From: Gephyromycinifex aptenodytis | GTDB lineage: Bacteria; Actinomycetota; Actinomycetes; Actinomycetales; Dermatophilaceae | Length of the DNA: 64,000 nt | Assembly: GCF_012277275.1 (NCBI RefSeq) | Contig: NZ_CP051155.1 | Span: 248,001 to 312,000, forward strand | Direction of reading: 5' to 3' | Shown: positions 18,862 through 29,286 of the stretch, one piece after another | Layout: every line of letters starts with the position of its first letter | Numbering within the stretch: position 1 is the first letter of the stretch | Notes under the pieces: generated by a model | Database searches by the model: none | Told to the model about the DNA's origin: nothing | The model's input: the letters and a program-made list of their open reading frames with translations, nothing else | Translations under genes and position numbers: made by a program

Positions 18862-19641
18862 ATGCTCAACTCCCGTACCCGCTTGAGCCCCACCCGCGCT
18901 GCCCGTCGTGTGTCACCGAACACCCGCGGGTGGATCGTGGTGGCGCTGGTGAGCGTGCTCGTGGTGGGTTTGCTGTGGAGTGCTTTTGCCACGGTGCGCC
19001 GGGCCGAGCAGGCCCTGCAGGTAGCTCAGGAGGCCCGCGGCCAGGCCCACGCGGCCCAAGCCGCCGCCCAGGAAGCCCAACGCAGCAGCCGCGCTGAGGT
19101 GTTCACCGGTGCCACCCGAAGCCTGGGCGCCGCTGACATCGAGGAACGGCTCGGGGCTGTTCACACGCTGCACGCGCTGGCTACCACGGCAGGGCCGCAG
19201 TCCTCGGCGGCCTGCGAGACGCTGACCAGCTTTGTGCAACGGCGCGCGCCGGCGATGAAAGCCCCCGTGGGCCCGGACATCACCACCGCGTTGAGCGCGT
19301 TGGCCCGCGACTGCCACGGAGCGCGGCGCTTCACCGGGTTGGACCTGTCCGGTGCCGACTTCAATGACGGCGCACTGCGGGGGATGAGCCTACGATCCTG
19401 CAACCTGAGCAAAGCGCGGTTGCGCTCGGCCGACCTTTCCGGTGCCCGCTTCGTCGGCACCTCCCTGGCAGGGGCCGACCTGCGCTATGCCGACCTGAGG
19501 GGCGCGACGCTGTACGCAGTCGATCTCAGCGGTGCCAAGTTGGCGGCAGCCCGCCTGGACGGGGTGCGCTACGACAAGGCGACCACGTGGCCGAACGGAT
19601 TCACGCCACCGGCACCGGCTGAGGACACCGCTACTTCGTAA
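18862..19641 (+). CDS. Pentapeptide-repeat protein with one N-terminal membrane segment
   Basis: This 259-residue protein has a basic N-terminus, one transmembrane helix at about residues 24-44 (WIVVALVSVLVVGLLWSAF), and an Ala/Gln-rich coiled-coil-like stretch (about 48-75). A helical region follows, then a C-terminal run of pentapeptide repeats of the A(D/N)LxG type from about residue 155 (GLDLSGADFNDGALRGMSLR and onward), which forms a quadrilateral beta-helix. Proteins of this build are membrane-tethered with the repeat domain on the cytosolic side by the positive-inside rule. Biochemical role unknown. Its last 11 bp overlap the end of ligC on the opposite strand. It sits between two DNA repair genes; a functional link is only a guess. 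Confidence 0.8.
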   Translation: MLNSRTRLSPTRAARRVSPNTRGWIVVALVSVLVVGLLWSAFATVRRAEQALQVAQEARGQAHAAQAAAQEAQRSSRAEVFTGATRSLGAADIEERLGAVHTLHALATTAGPQSSAACETLTSFVQRRAPAMKAPVGPDITTALSALARDCHGARRFTGLDLSGADFNDGALRGMSLRSCNLSKARLRSADLSGARFVGTSLAGADLRYADLRGATLYAVDLSGAKLAAARLDGVRYDKATTWPNGFTPPAPAEDTATS

Positions 19642-20692
19642 GGACCTGCCCGAGGTCGTAGGCGGGGGCCACCTCGATCTGGGCCAAGGTGCACGAGGCC
19701 GGGTCTCGGTCTGGACGCCAGCGCAAGAAGGTCACGGCGTGTCGGAATCGGCGTCCTTCGAGCTGATCGAACGCCACTTCCACGACGCGCTCAGGGCGCA
19801 GCGGTACGAAGCTGACGTCCTTGTTGCCGGAGAAGCGAGAACGATCCGTGGCGGCGGCGCGGGGGCTGCCGTCCTCTTCGCGCACGACGAGGTCCTCTAG
19901 TTCGGTGATGAGCTCCAGTCGGCGCTGGGCGGTGAAGGCTGCGATGCCCCCGACTCCGAGCAGAGCGCCCTGCTCGTCATACAACCCCAGCAGCAATGAA
20001 CCCACGCCTTGCCCGGATTTGTGCACCCGGTACCCGATGAGCACCGCCTCGGCGGTGCGTTTGTGCTTGATCTTCAGCATCGTGCGTTTGCCCGGGGTGT
20101 AAACGCCGCTGCGGGCCTTTGCCACGACACCGTCTAGGCCTGCACCTTCAAAGCGCTCAAACCAGTCCTGAGCTTCCCGGAGGCTGTCGGTAGCGCGCGT
20201 CAGGTGGATCGGTGCCTGCTCATCGATCCCGCTCAGTGCCTCCTGCAGCTTGCTGCGGCGCTGGGCGAACGGTCGCTCCAGCAGCGACTCATCACCCAGG
20301 ACGAGCAGGTCGAAGGCGACGATCTCGGCGGGGGTCTCGGCCGAAAGTCTGCTGATTCGGGAAGCTGCCGGGTGGATGCGTTGGGAGAGCGCCTCCCAGT
20401 CCAGACGTTGGGCGCCGGGGGATCCGGTGCGCACGATGATCTCGGTATCCAGCACGATTCGCGGCGGCAGATGCTGACGCACGGCCTCCACCAGCTCCGG
20501 AAAGTAGCGGGTCAGTGGTTTCTTGCCGCGGCTTGCCAATTCGATCTCGTCGCCGTCGCGCAGGACCAGACAACGGAACCCGTCCCACTTCGGTTCATAG
20601 ACGTAGCCTCCCGGCACGGACTCAGGGTCTGGAAGGTCCGGAACGGATTTGGCGAGCATCGGGGAGATGGGTAGATCCACGGGCAGTTCCAT
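19631..20692 (-). CDS. ligC: ATP-dependent DNA ligase, LigC type
   Basis: Seals DNA nicks using ATP. The 353 residues hold a nucleotidyltransferase domain with motif I KWDGFRCLV (adenylated Lys about residue 35), SRGKKPLTRYFPEL, LDTEIIV, the motif around GLDGVVAKARSGVYTPGKR, MLKIKHKRTAEAVLIGY, then an OB-fold domain from about residue 225. There is no polymerase or nuclease domain, which separates it from LigD. ATG at 20692 gives the usual start (MELPVDLPISPMLAK). Partner of the LigD-type polymerase at 17744 by neighbourhood. The two 3' ends (this gene and the pentapeptide gene) overlap tail to tail by 11 bp. Confidence 0.93.
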   Translation of the reverse strand: MELPVDLPISPMLAKSVPDLPDPESVPGGYVYEPKWDGFRCLVLRDGDEIELASRGKKPLTRYFPELVEAVRQHLPPRIVLDTEIIVRTGSPGAQRLDWEALSQRIHPAASRISRLSAETPAEIVAFDLLVLGDESLLERPFAQRRSKLQEALSGIDEQAPIHLTRATDSLREAQDWFERFEGAGLDGVVAKARSGVYTPGKRTMLKIKHKRTAEAVLIGYRVHKSGQGVGSLLLGLYDEQGALLGVGGIAAFTAQRRLELITELEDLVVREEDGSPRAAATDRSRFSGNKDVSFVPLRPERVVEVAFDQLEGRRFRHAVTFLRWRPDRDPASCTLAQIEVAPAYDLGQVLTK

Positions 20693-20779
20693 GAACGCAT
20701 TCTGCCTGTCCGGCTCGCCGACCAGCCGCCCCCGCCGCGCTACCCGTCAGTCACACCCCGCCCCTGTCACCATGGGGGA

Positions 20780-22015
20780 GTGGGTGCACGCAGAGATCTC
20801 CGCAAGGCTGCCCTGGTCGCCGCCATCGCCGGTGGCGCGATCGGCCTCGCCGGTTCGGCCGGTTCCATCGGCGCGGGGGTGTACTTCGCCCGCGTTCTGC
20901 TCACCCCGGAATGCCACCGCCCGGATAACACCGTCCTGCTCGCGGTGCACACCGACCGCGTCCTGTTGCGTCTGGACGCCGAGACGCGGGTTCCCGGACG
21001 GTATGGCCTGTGGCTGGACCAGGGGCGAGAACACATTCGCGTCGGGCAGATCCTGGCCATCGACGAGCGCGCCGGCACGGTGGAGCGAGAACTGCTCGGC
21101 ATCGACTTCGGGGTGCCCGCGCCGGGACCTGGCCGCTGGAGTGGGCATTACTACCCCAACCGGCCCGACGTCTCCCTGCAGTTGCCCACCTACGAGGTCG
21201 GCATTTACGGCGAATTGGGGGAATTGCCGTCTTGGGTGATCCCCGGTGCGGGGACGGCTGCCGGCCCACAACCGCCCCGAGGCGGGCGCTGGGCGGTCTT
21301 GGTGCATGGCCGCGGCGCGACCCGCGAGGAGTGCCTGCGAGCGGTTCCGGTGCTGCACCGCCTCGGGATCACCTGCCTGATCCCCTCCTACCGCAATGAC
21401 GGGACCGCACCGCCGAGCACCGACGGGCTGTACGGGCTGGGACTGACGGAGTGGCGCGACATCGATGCCGCACTGCGGTATGCCCTGGAGGCGGGGGCGA
21501 ACGACCTGACCCTGTTCGGTTGGTCGATGGGCGGCGGCATCGTGCTGCAGACTTTGGCGCGCTCGCAGGTCGCGACCAGTGTTGATCGTGTGGTGTTGGA
21601 TGCCCCGGTCATCGATTGGTCGCGGGTGATCGAGCATCACGCGAGGCTGCGCCACATCCCTCCAGGGCTGGGCACGATCGTGCAGATGCTGCTGCGGGCG
21701 CGCTGGTCTTACGGGCTTATCGGCGCTGGGGAACCGATCGACATCGCCTCCACCCGCTGGCAGCACCGGGCGCGCGAGCTAGCACACCCGATCCTGCTCA
21801 TCCACTCATGCGATGACGATTTCGTTCCCGTCGGTCCGTCCCTGGAGCTGGCGGTGGCACGTCCTGACCTGGTGCGATTCGAGGCATGGCAGCACGCCCG
21901 GCATGTCAAGGAGTGGAACGTGGACCCGCAGCGCTGGGAAGAAGTGGTGGCCGATTTCGTTGGCTCCCCGGGCCGGGTCGCCAGTGTGCTTGCACTACGC
22001 CGGGGTGACGGGTGA
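20780..22015 (+). CDS. Alpha/beta hydrolase, membrane-anchored or exported
   Basis: A 411-residue protein starting at GTG 20780. Residues about 10-38 are hydrophobic (AALVAAIAGGAIGLAGSAG), an uncleaved anchor or signal segment with an Arg-rich start. The C-terminal half is an alpha/beta hydrolase: WAVLVHGRGATREE (oxyanion loop), nucleophile elbow FGWSMGGGIVL with the catalytic Ser, the acid in LLIHSCDDDFVP and the His in QHARHVKEWN. Substrate unknown; the closest general type is the dienelactone-hydrolase/S9-like group with an N-terminal extension. Its stop codon (TGA at 22013) overlaps a possible GTG start of ppk2, so the two genes are probably one operon. Confidence 0.88.
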   Translation: MGARRDLRKAALVAAIAGGAIGLAGSAGSIGAGVYFARVLLTPECHRPDNTVLLAVHTDRVLLRLDAETRVPGRYGLWLDQGREHIRVGQILAIDERAGTVERELLGIDFGVPAPGPGRWSGHYYPNRPDVSLQLPTYEVGIYGELGELPSWVIPGAGTAAGPQPPRGGRWAVLVHGRGATREECLRAVPVLHRLGITCLIPSYRNDGTAPPSTDGLYGLGLTEWRDIDAALRYALEAGANDLTLFGWSMGGGIVLQTLARSQVATSVDRVVLDAPVIDWSRVIEHHARLRHIPPGLGTIVQMLLRARWSYGLIGAGEPIDIASTRWQHRARELAHPILLIHSCDDDFVPVGPSLELAVARPDLVRFEAWQHARHVKEWNVDPQRWEEVVADFVGSPGRVASVLALRRGDG

Positions 22016-22026
22016 CACCATGGGGT

Positions 22027-22902
22027 ATGCCTTCTTCAAAAAAAGCGCACAAAGCCGCAGCCGCTCTGCCGGAATCGATCGTTGAGGCTACCCGCGTCGG
22101 CGATGACTTCAAGCTTGCTGACGTCGACCCGCACGGCACTCCGGGATTCGCCGGGGACAAAGCTCTGGGGACCGAGTTGCTGGCTGAGTCCGCCGACGAG
22201 ATTTCCGAGCTGCAGGAGCGTCTCTACGCCGAAGCTCGCGGAGAGAACCCGCGCAGTCTGCTGCTGGTCATCCAGGGGATGGACACCTCGGGTAAGGGCG
22301 GCATCATGCGCCATGTCGTTGGGTTACTGGATCCCCAGGGCGTGGATCTGACGGCGTTCAAGCAGCCCACCGCCGAGGAGAAACGCCACCCGTTCCTGTG
22401 GCGCATCCGCAAGGCGCTGCCCCGTCCCGGCCAGATCGGGGTGTTCGATCGTTCCCATTACGAGGACGTCCTGGTCGTGCGGGTGAACGACCTGGTGCCG
22501 GCTTCGACGTGGAAACGACGCTTCGGCCAGATCCGCAGTTTCGAGTCCAAACTCGCCGACTCGGGGACCCGCATCGTGAAGGTGATGCTGCACGTCAGTA
22601 AGGAAGAGCAGGGCGAACGTTTGGCTGAGCGTCTGGACCGACCGGACAAGCACTGGAAGTACAACCCGGGTGACATCGACGAACGTCGCAAGTGGGAGGC
22701 CTACCAGGAGGCTTACCAGGAGGCGTTGGTCAAGACCTCGACCGATCAGGCGCCGTGGTTCGTCGTACCGGCTGACCGTAAATGGTTCGCCCGGCTCGCC
22801 GTTCAACAGATCCTCCTGGAAACGCTGCGCGAGATGGACCCGCAGTGGCCCGCAGTCGATCTGGATGTGGCAGCCGAGAAGAAGCGCCTGGCTGACAGCT
22901 GA
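22027..22902 (+). CDS. ppk2: Polyphosphate kinase 2 family protein
   Basis: Transfers phosphate between polyphosphate and nucleotides. The protein is 291 residues from ATG 22027; a GTG at 22012 overlapping the previous stop is an alternative (296 residues). Motifs: Walker A in VIQGMDTSGKGGIMRHV, Walker B-like GVFDRSHYEDVLVVRV, the lid-region arginines (WKRRFGQIRSFE), and WFVVPADRKWFARL at the C-terminus. It is a single-domain class I-type PPK2, so it likely phosphorylates NDPs or uses NTPs; the direction and nucleotide preference are not readable. It is followed by a strong terminator and converges on glgX. Confidence 0.93.
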   Translation: MPSSKKAHKAAAALPESIVEATRVGDDFKLADVDPHGTPGFAGDKALGTELLAESADEISELQERLYAEARGENPRSLLLVIQGMDTSGKGGIMRHVVGLLDPQGVDLTAFKQPTAEEKRHPFLWRIRKALPRPGQIGVFDRSHYEDVLVVRVNDLVPASTWKRRFGQIRSFESKLADSGTRIVKVMLHVSKEEQGERLAERLDRPDKHWKYNPGDIDERRKWEAYQEAYQEALVKTSTDQAPWFVVPADRKWFARLAVQQILLETLREMDPQWPAVDLDVAAEKKRLADS

Positions 22903-22983
22903 ACCGTTTGGGTCGGTGCGACCGGCTGAAACTGGCCGATGACTCACAGCGCACTACGCCCTGCCCGGAGCAGGCTGCGACAT

Positions 22984-23022
22984 GGGAAGGGCCCGCCACC
23001 TTCGCGGTGGCGGGCCCTTCCC
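22984..23022. terminator. Bidirectional terminator between ppk2 and glgX
   Basis: A perfect 17-bp stem (22984-23000 with 23006-23022) with a 5-nt loop TTCGC lies between the convergent ppk2 and glgX. No T run, but the stem is very stable. Confidence 0.85.
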
Positions 23023-23039
23023 GTCGTGATCAGGTGGCC

Positions 23040-25355
<2,316 letters not shown>

Positions 25356-25737
25356 GGGTCCTTCTCTGTCGTGCCGGGGCGGATGACCCCGTCTTGACGC
25401 CCGCCGGTTCAGCGTGCGCGTGGTCGATAGCGGAACATTGTGCGGCCTGCGCTGCCGCTTGCCCAACCGGGGCAGGTCAAGCCCGCGCTATACCGGAGCT
25501 TGACCCCAACCTACCGTTGTCTGCTCCGGGCACCGGTGACGCCGTGCCCGTGTGGTGTTCCATTCGGGCCGCGCAGCGGGACTTCCTCCTGCGAGCGAGG
25601 CGTGCTGACCGGGCGAGGCGATCGTCGCGGCGTCGCCATGGGCGAGGCGCACGACGCGCCGGTTGGACTCTGGGCCTCCGAATCGGTTACTGTCTTCCAG
25701 CACGCCGCAAGGGGTACGAAACCTCAGCGGCAAGCAT
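25356..25737. other. Intergenic region upstream of glgX and before the tRNA cluster
   Basis: These 382 bp hold the glgX promoter (minus strand) and whatever drives the tRNA cluster (plus strand). Overlapping frames in both directions lack ribosome-binding sites and family-like sequence. I see no operator or riboswitch. Confidence 0.5.
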
Positions 25738-25810
25738 GCGGACGTAGCTCAGTTGGTAGAGCATCACCTTGCCAAGGTGAGGGTCGCGGGTTCGAGTCCC
25801 GTCGTCCGCT
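25738..25810 (+). tRNA. tRNA-Gly (anticodon GCC)
   Basis: A 73-nt cloverleaf: acceptor GCGGACG pairs with CGTCCGC, the D loop contains AGTTGGTAGA, the anticodon stem-loop is CACCTTGCCAAGGTG, and the T loop is TTCGAGT. CCA is not encoded. First of three adjacent tRNA genes. Confidence 0.95.
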
Positions 25811-25852
25811 CGGAGAGCGTCTCCCCTTCGGGGGAGTTCACGGCGCCTTCAC

Positions 25853-25923
25853 GGTGGAGTGGCCGAGAGGCGAGGCAACGGCCTGCAAAGCCGTGTACAC
25901 GGGTTCAAATCCCGTCTCCACCT
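25853..25923 (+). tRNA. tRNA-Cys (anticodon GCA)
   Basis: A 71-nt cloverleaf: acceptor GGTGGAG pairs with CTCCACC, anticodon loop CTGCAAA within the stem GGC/GCC, T loop TTCAAAT. Discriminator U, as expected for tRNA-Cys. CCA not encoded. Confidence 0.94.
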
Positions 25924-25955
25924 CGAGATACCTCGATACCGTCGAGACTATCTAC

Positions 25956-26030
25956 GGGCGATTGGCGCAGCGGTAGCGCGCTTCCTTGACACGGAAGAGG
26001 TCACTGGTTCAAACCCAGTATCGCCCACCA
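25956..26030 (+). tRNA. tRNA-Val (anticodon GAC)
   Basis: Acceptor GGGCGAT pairs with ATCGCCC, anticodon arm CTTCCTTGACACGGAAG, T loop TTCAAAC. A CCA follows the discriminator A at 26028-26030; since the next bases are also CCA, the encoded CCA may be coincidental. Confidence 0.94.
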
Positions 26031-26035
26031 CCAAT

Positions 26036-26072
26036 GACGAGGCCCCTGGTCGAAACGACCGGGGGTCTCGTC
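26036..26072 (+). terminator. Hairpin after the Gly-Cys-Val tRNA cluster
   Basis: Arms 26036-26052 and 26056-26072 pair over 17 bp with two mismatched or wobble positions and an AAA loop. It lies directly after tRNA-Val(GAC). It lacks a T tract. Confidence 0.6.
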
Positions 26073-26204
26073 GTGTGCGTGGGCCCCGCCAGTCTCGGAA
26101 TCGTTAAGCAGCAACCGTCCAAGAACGGTGCCGCTGAAACCTTCGATTCCGGCTGCACCGGCCGACGAGATGGAAGGACAATTACCACCCTGGAAGGCAG
26201 GATC

Positions 26205-26423
26205 ATGACCGCCACGACGAGCGAGGACCGCTCACGCTTGTACAGCGTCCTCCTCACCGATGACGACGACTCACCCGGCACCTGGTTGACGATCGCCGCT
26301 GACAACGTCGTTGAGGCGATGCGTCACGCGATGCGGGAACCGTGGTGGGGTGATGAGACCCCGGAGTGGGCTACCCGGGCGCGAGTGGCGGCGGTCGAAT
26401 GTCTGGGGCTCGCCTGGCACTGA
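26205..26423 (+). CDS. Small hypothetical protein, 72 aa
   Basis: ATG at 26205 follows GGAAGGCAGG; the 72 residues (MTATTSEDRSRLYSVLLTDD onward) are acidic at the N-terminal part, with a strand-helix pattern, and end AVECLGLAWH. No membrane span, no known motif. The sequence has normal codon use for the genome, so it is probably real. It lies between the tRNA cluster and the PGPGW membrane protein, without an obvious operon partner. Confidence 0.5.
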   Translation: MTATTSEDRSRLYSVLLTDDDDSPGTWLTIAADNVVEAMRHAMREPWWGDETPEWATRARVAAVECLGLAWH

Positions 26424-26564
26424 TCTGCTGCCCGCTTGCCCAGGTGCCGTAGGCCCTGCGATGTCCTCTGCTGGGCCGTGCGGCAATCGCCTCGCTAGGG
26501 AACCACAGCGGGCATGATGGCGTTCGCAGGGTGAAGCCATCACGTGATCGGAAGCAGGCAGAGG

Positions 26565-27041
26565 ATGGATGTGACGCGCGACGAGGCCAGTGCTGCGCCG
26601 TCCCCTGCGGCCCGCGCCACGGCTGAGGAGCACCACCTGCTGCGAGGCCGTGATTGGGCTTGGCGTCGGCGGATCAGGGCCAACCCGCGCTCTCGGCAGA
26701 TCTATCGCTGGGTGGTCGGCGGGCTGGGCTTCGTGATCGTCGTGGCCGGTTTGCTGATGGTCCCGTTCCCCGGTCCCGGCTGGTTGGTGGTCTTCATCGG
26801 GGTGAGCATCTGGGCCTCGGAGTTCCATTGGGCGCGGCGCCTGCACCTGTACGGGATGGGCAAGCTGCGCACCTGGAACGACTGGGTGATGGCCCAGGGT
26901 CTGCTGGTTCGCGGGGGTCTGTTTCTGCTGACCTGCCTGTTCGTCAACGCCGTGCTGTGGACGATGCTCAAGCTGATGGGCATCCCCGACTGGGTACCCC
27001 AAGACGTTGCCTCGTTCGCGCACGCCCATCTCGCGCTGTAG
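26565..27041 (+). CDS. TIGR02611-type membrane protein (PGPGW motif)
   Basis: About 158 residues from ATG 26565 (an upstream GTG at 26544 is also possible). After a soluble N-terminus of about 45 residues there are two close hydrophobic segments joined by VPFPGPGWLVVFIGVSIW, the PGPGW signature of this actinobacterial membrane family. The stretch FHWARRLHLYGMGKLRTWNDWV follows, then another hydrophobic segment (GGLFLLTCLFVNAVLWTML). Function unknown. In related genomes it lies between tRNA genes and thrS, which would place the native right-hand neighbour about 23 kb away here. Confidence 0.8.
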   Translation: MDVTRDEASAAPSPAARATAEEHHLLRGRDWAWRRRIRANPRSRQIYRWVVGGLGFVIVVAGLLMVPFPGPGWLVVFIGVSIWASEFHWARRLHLYGMGKLRTWNDWVMAQGLLVRGGLFLLTCLFVNAVLWTMLKLMGIPDWVPQDVASFAHAHLAL

Positions 27042-27172
27042 AGCGTCAATGACGCCCAGTAGCCGGCACGGCGCTTTTCAGACGGCTGCCTTCGGCGGCG
27101 TCAACCTGAGTTGGTAACGAGGCTGATCGCCAGGTAAGGTGACGGGGCGCCGCGCAGCTCGCAGCGCCGAAC

Positions 27173-27246
27173 GGACGTATAGCTCAGTTGGTTAGAGCGT
27201 TCGCTTCACACGCGAAAGGCCAGGGGTTCGAGTCCCTTTACGTCCA
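27173..27246 (+). tRNA. tRNA-Val (anticodon CAC)
   Basis: A 74-nt cloverleaf: acceptor GGACGTA pairs with TACGTCC, D loop AGTTGGTTAGA, anticodon arm TTCGCTTCACACGCGAA, T loop TTCGAGT. It is followed by an intrinsic terminator and by an integrase remnant on the opposite strand whose frame runs back into the tRNA, which marks it as a likely integration site. Confidence 0.95.
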
Positions 27247-27270
27247 CGCAGGACCTGATAATCCAAATCT

Positions 27271-27296
27271 GCCCCGCCTGCTGGCGGGGCTTTTTT
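27271..27296 (+). terminator. Intrinsic terminator of tRNA-Val(CAC)
   Basis: A perfect 8-bp GC stem (27271-27278 with 27283-27290), loop TGCT, followed by six T residues at 27291-27296. Textbook rho-independent terminator. Confidence 0.92.
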
Positions 27297-27299
27297 GTT

Positions 27300-27770
27300 C
27301 TTGCGCTGACTTGGGCCGGGACATCGGTGTGGGCGAGGTCGATGGCGGTGCGCTCGTCGGGTGTGTAGGTGGCGTTCTCGTCGTCGTCGATGGTGGTGCG
27401 GGTGAACAGGGCACGGTTGAGGATGCGTCGTTCGGCCGGTTCGCACTTGTTGTAGAGGTCGTCGAGGAGTTCGGTGAGCTGGTCCAGGCTGGCGCGAATG
27501 CGGTCTTGTTCGATATCGAGGAGGTCGAGGGGGATCGCGTCGGCGTAGTGGGCTTGGACAAGTTTGAGGCGTTCGGCTTCGAGCTTGTCGCGCTGGGCGG
27601 TCAGGGGCTTGCGTTCGTCCTCGCAGAATCCTTCGTGCTGGTCGAAGAGATCGTTGAGGACCTTCCGGACGTGCACGGCTTGGGCCTGGCTGAGGGAGTT
27701 GCGCTGGTAGCGCGTGCGCCAACCCGCGCAACCCCTCATAGGCCTCAGCAGCATCAGCAACCGGATCAAC
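27300..27770 (-). pseudogene. C-terminal remnant of a serine site-specific recombinase (integrase)
   Basis: On the minus strand one frame reads a coiled-coil region, then the segments KLVQAHYADAIPLDLLDIEQ and CEPAERRILNRALFTRTT. These match the C-terminal zone of large actinobacterial serine recombinases (LLQAHYAGAVPLDLLKREQ type). The resolvase catalytic domain with its Ser and the zinc-ribbon recombinase domain are missing, and upstream sequence reading MSTFVDPVADAAEAYEGL is in another frame, so the gene is broken. The frame continues through the tRNA terminator into the antisense of tRNA-Val (VKGLEPLAFRV), a usual sign of a recombinase abutting its tRNA attachment site. Probable remnant of the element that founded this island. 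Confidence 0.7.
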
Positions 27771-27839
27771 AAACGTCGACATCCCAACAGTCCTCTCTAC
27801 GCAGCGGCGGATTTTGCCTAGGAGAGAGCTGTGCGATGG

Positions 27840-27867
27840 TGTCCTCCAATGGCTGTGATGGAGGACA
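27840..27867. promoter_or_regulatory. Inverted repeat upstream of the 27895 gene
   Basis: TGTCCTCCA at 27840-27848 is mirrored by TGGAGGACA at 27859-27867, with a 10-bp gap, ending 27 bp before the start codon at 27895. It could be an operator or an RNA hairpin; the 3' arm includes GGAGG. Function not known. Confidence 0.3.
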
Positions 27868-27894
27868 GTCGATGTCGACGGATGCGAGGTGCTC

Positions 27895-28491
27895 ATGGAG
27901 TTGTCAGTTCCTGTGTGGATGCCCGGGTTCTGGTGGAGAGGCGCAGCGCAGCACGTTCGAGAATGGGTGCTCGAAGACCCGGATCAGGAGGATCACCGTG
28001 AACCTCGTTGGAGTGACACCTCCGAGCAGCGCTGGAGACTGATTGCCTATGCCGTTGCCCTCGTCGGGGACGAGCTTGCCGCGGGGCGGTGGACCATCGA
28101 TGAAGATGACGACACGTACTACGGGATGGTGACGATCCCGGCACCAGAAACTCTGACGAAGGCTGAGCGGCACATCGTGAACTCTTGGTTCTCTGCCGCC
28201 GAAGCAGTCTGTGTCGACCCCTGGTTCGAGCCCATCATTAACGGGCGGCACCGGCTCTGGAACACGTTGACGCACTTTGGCGATCGGCTGGTTCCCCTCG
28301 CCGGCGACGCATTGGGATACGCGACACCGACCAACACCGAAGTTCTTGGGGAAGTGTGGCCTGAGCTGTATCGAGTGCATGTCGACGAACTCGCAGCGAT
28401 CGAGTGGTTCGACCTGCACGACCCGATGAACTCCCGCTTTGCCCATGCGCTTGATCAGGCAGCACGCGGCGAGCACCCTGCACCCCGATAA
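27895..28491 (+). CDS. Hypothetical protein, 198 aa, in the accessory region
   Basis: The start is ATG 27895, with GAGG five bases upstream. The protein is acidic and Trp-rich, with RWRLIAYAVALVGDELAAGRW near residue 45, and a long helical C-terminal half (HRLWNTLTHFGDRLVPLAGDALG, then ELYRVHVDELAAIEWFDLHDP). No signal peptide, membrane span or catalytic motif. I do not recognise the family. A stronger ribosome-binding site (AGGAGG, 27986-27991) precedes a GTG at 27998 in another frame that stops after 14 codons, so a frameshift near 28000 in an originally shorter gene cannot be excluded. It stands alone among gene remnants. Confidence 0.45.
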   Translation: MELSVPVWMPGFWWRGAAQHVREWVLEDPDQEDHREPRWSDTSEQRWRLIAYAVALVGDELAAGRWTIDEDDDTYYGMVTIPAPETLTKAERHIVNSWFSAAEAVCVDPWFEPIINGRHRLWNTLTHFGDRLVPLAGDALGYATPTNTEVLGEVWPELYRVHVDELAAIEWFDLHDPMNSRFAHALDQAARGEHPAPR

Positions 28492-28534
28492 GAGCGTTCG
28501 GCTGGTCAAGTGATGCGTCCTAGCGTGAAGATGT

Positions 28535-28856
28535 CAGCAGTCCGACGGCCTTACCCAACTCGTTTTTTGTACCGGCCACCGGTGATGACCAGTGGTTGAC
28601 GCTGGACTGGGAGTCGGTCGGACGCCTCTCCTTCCATCGTGTCTCCGATTACGAACCCCTGCAGTGGGCGGGTCATAGAGGGGAGCTGCAGGTTCACCTT
28701 GACCTGCTGGTCGATGACCTCTCGGAGGCGGGTGCCGCCGTCGAAGCCGCAGGTGGCCACCCACTGACTGACGTGTTGGACCCCGGCCCGAAAGCCTGGC
28801 GCATCTACGCTGACCCCGCAGGCCATCGCTTTTGCCTCGTCAAAGTGCCCGAATGA
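28535..28856 (+). pseudogene. Truncated VOC (glyoxalase/bleomycin-resistance fold) protein
   Basis: One frame reads ATGDDQWLTLDWESVGRLSF, then VHLDLLVDDLSEAGAAVEA and the C-terminal AWRIYADPAGHRFCLVK. This is the second half of a single-domain VOC protein of the glyoxalase-like group. The family's N-terminal half (a strand with the first metal ligand and the DFY helix) is missing: going upstream the frame meets a TAG at about 28520 with no start codon in between. An internal TTG at 28596 could give an 86-residue product but lacks the fold's first module. Likely a remnant. Confidence 0.6.
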
Positions 28857-28874
28857 CCCCACCGTTCCTCGTCG

Positions 28875-29285
28875 TCAGACCTGTCGGCAGAGGGGTAGGG
28901 CTGCGGCGGTGAAGGCTTGGGCTTGTTGTCCGGCGAGGAGTCGGGTTTCGCATTTGGCTTGGATGGCGGCTTGTTCGAGGGCGGTGACGTGGGCGTCGAG
29001 GTCTTCGATCGTGGTGGCGGTGATGGTGATCAGCCGGTGTAGCGCAGGATGCCGTGCCAGCGGTGAGGTCGGCTTCTTGTTGGAGGACGTCGTGGTATCC
29101 GGCGGTCTGGGAGGCGTCTTCGATTTGTTCGACTTCGGCGCGTTGGGCTTGGTCGGAGATGTGTTCGACTTCTTCTTGCGGATGTCGACGACGAACATGG
29201 CCCACTTGCTGACCCATCCGCGGGTGGCGTCCCATGAGGAACCCGAGAAGGCGAGGGGTGCGAATACGATCGCGACCAGCAGAAG
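28875..29285 (-). pseudogene. Composite fragment of conjugation-type proteins
   Basis: A continuous minus-strand frame joins two unlike parts. The first reads LLVAIVFAPLAFSGSSWDAT then RGWVSKWAMFVVDIRKKK, which resembles a membrane segment of TrbL/VirB6-like conjugal proteins. The end reads TATTIEDLDAHVTALEQAAI then CETRLLAGQQAQAFTAAALP LCR, which resembles the C-terminal zone of SCO6880/TraC-type transfer ATPases of actinobacterial integrative elements. Between them lies Lys/Pro/Ser-rich sequence that looks out of frame. No start codon or complete domain exists. I read it as debris of an integrative conjugative element; the family matches are by eye and uncertain. Confidence 0.45.
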
Positions 29286-29286
29286 G

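Noticed and set aside
27225-27246. Possible attL core in the 3' end of tRNA-Val(CAC) with an expected matching attR
   Set aside because: I looked for the GGTTCGAGTCCC...CGTCCA end near 45-50 kb and saw no second copy, so no attachment-site pair is reported as a feature.
27904-28509. 201-codon minus-strand frame over the 27895 gene
   Set aside because: Unusual composition (many Cys, Arg and Pro), no ribosome-binding site, and the opposite frame looks more like a protein; kept out although neither is certain.
28596-28856. Intact small VOC protein starting at a TTG codon
   Set aside because: The product would lack the N-terminal half of the VOC module and the frame continues upstream with family-like residues to a stop, so a truncated pseudogene is the better reading.
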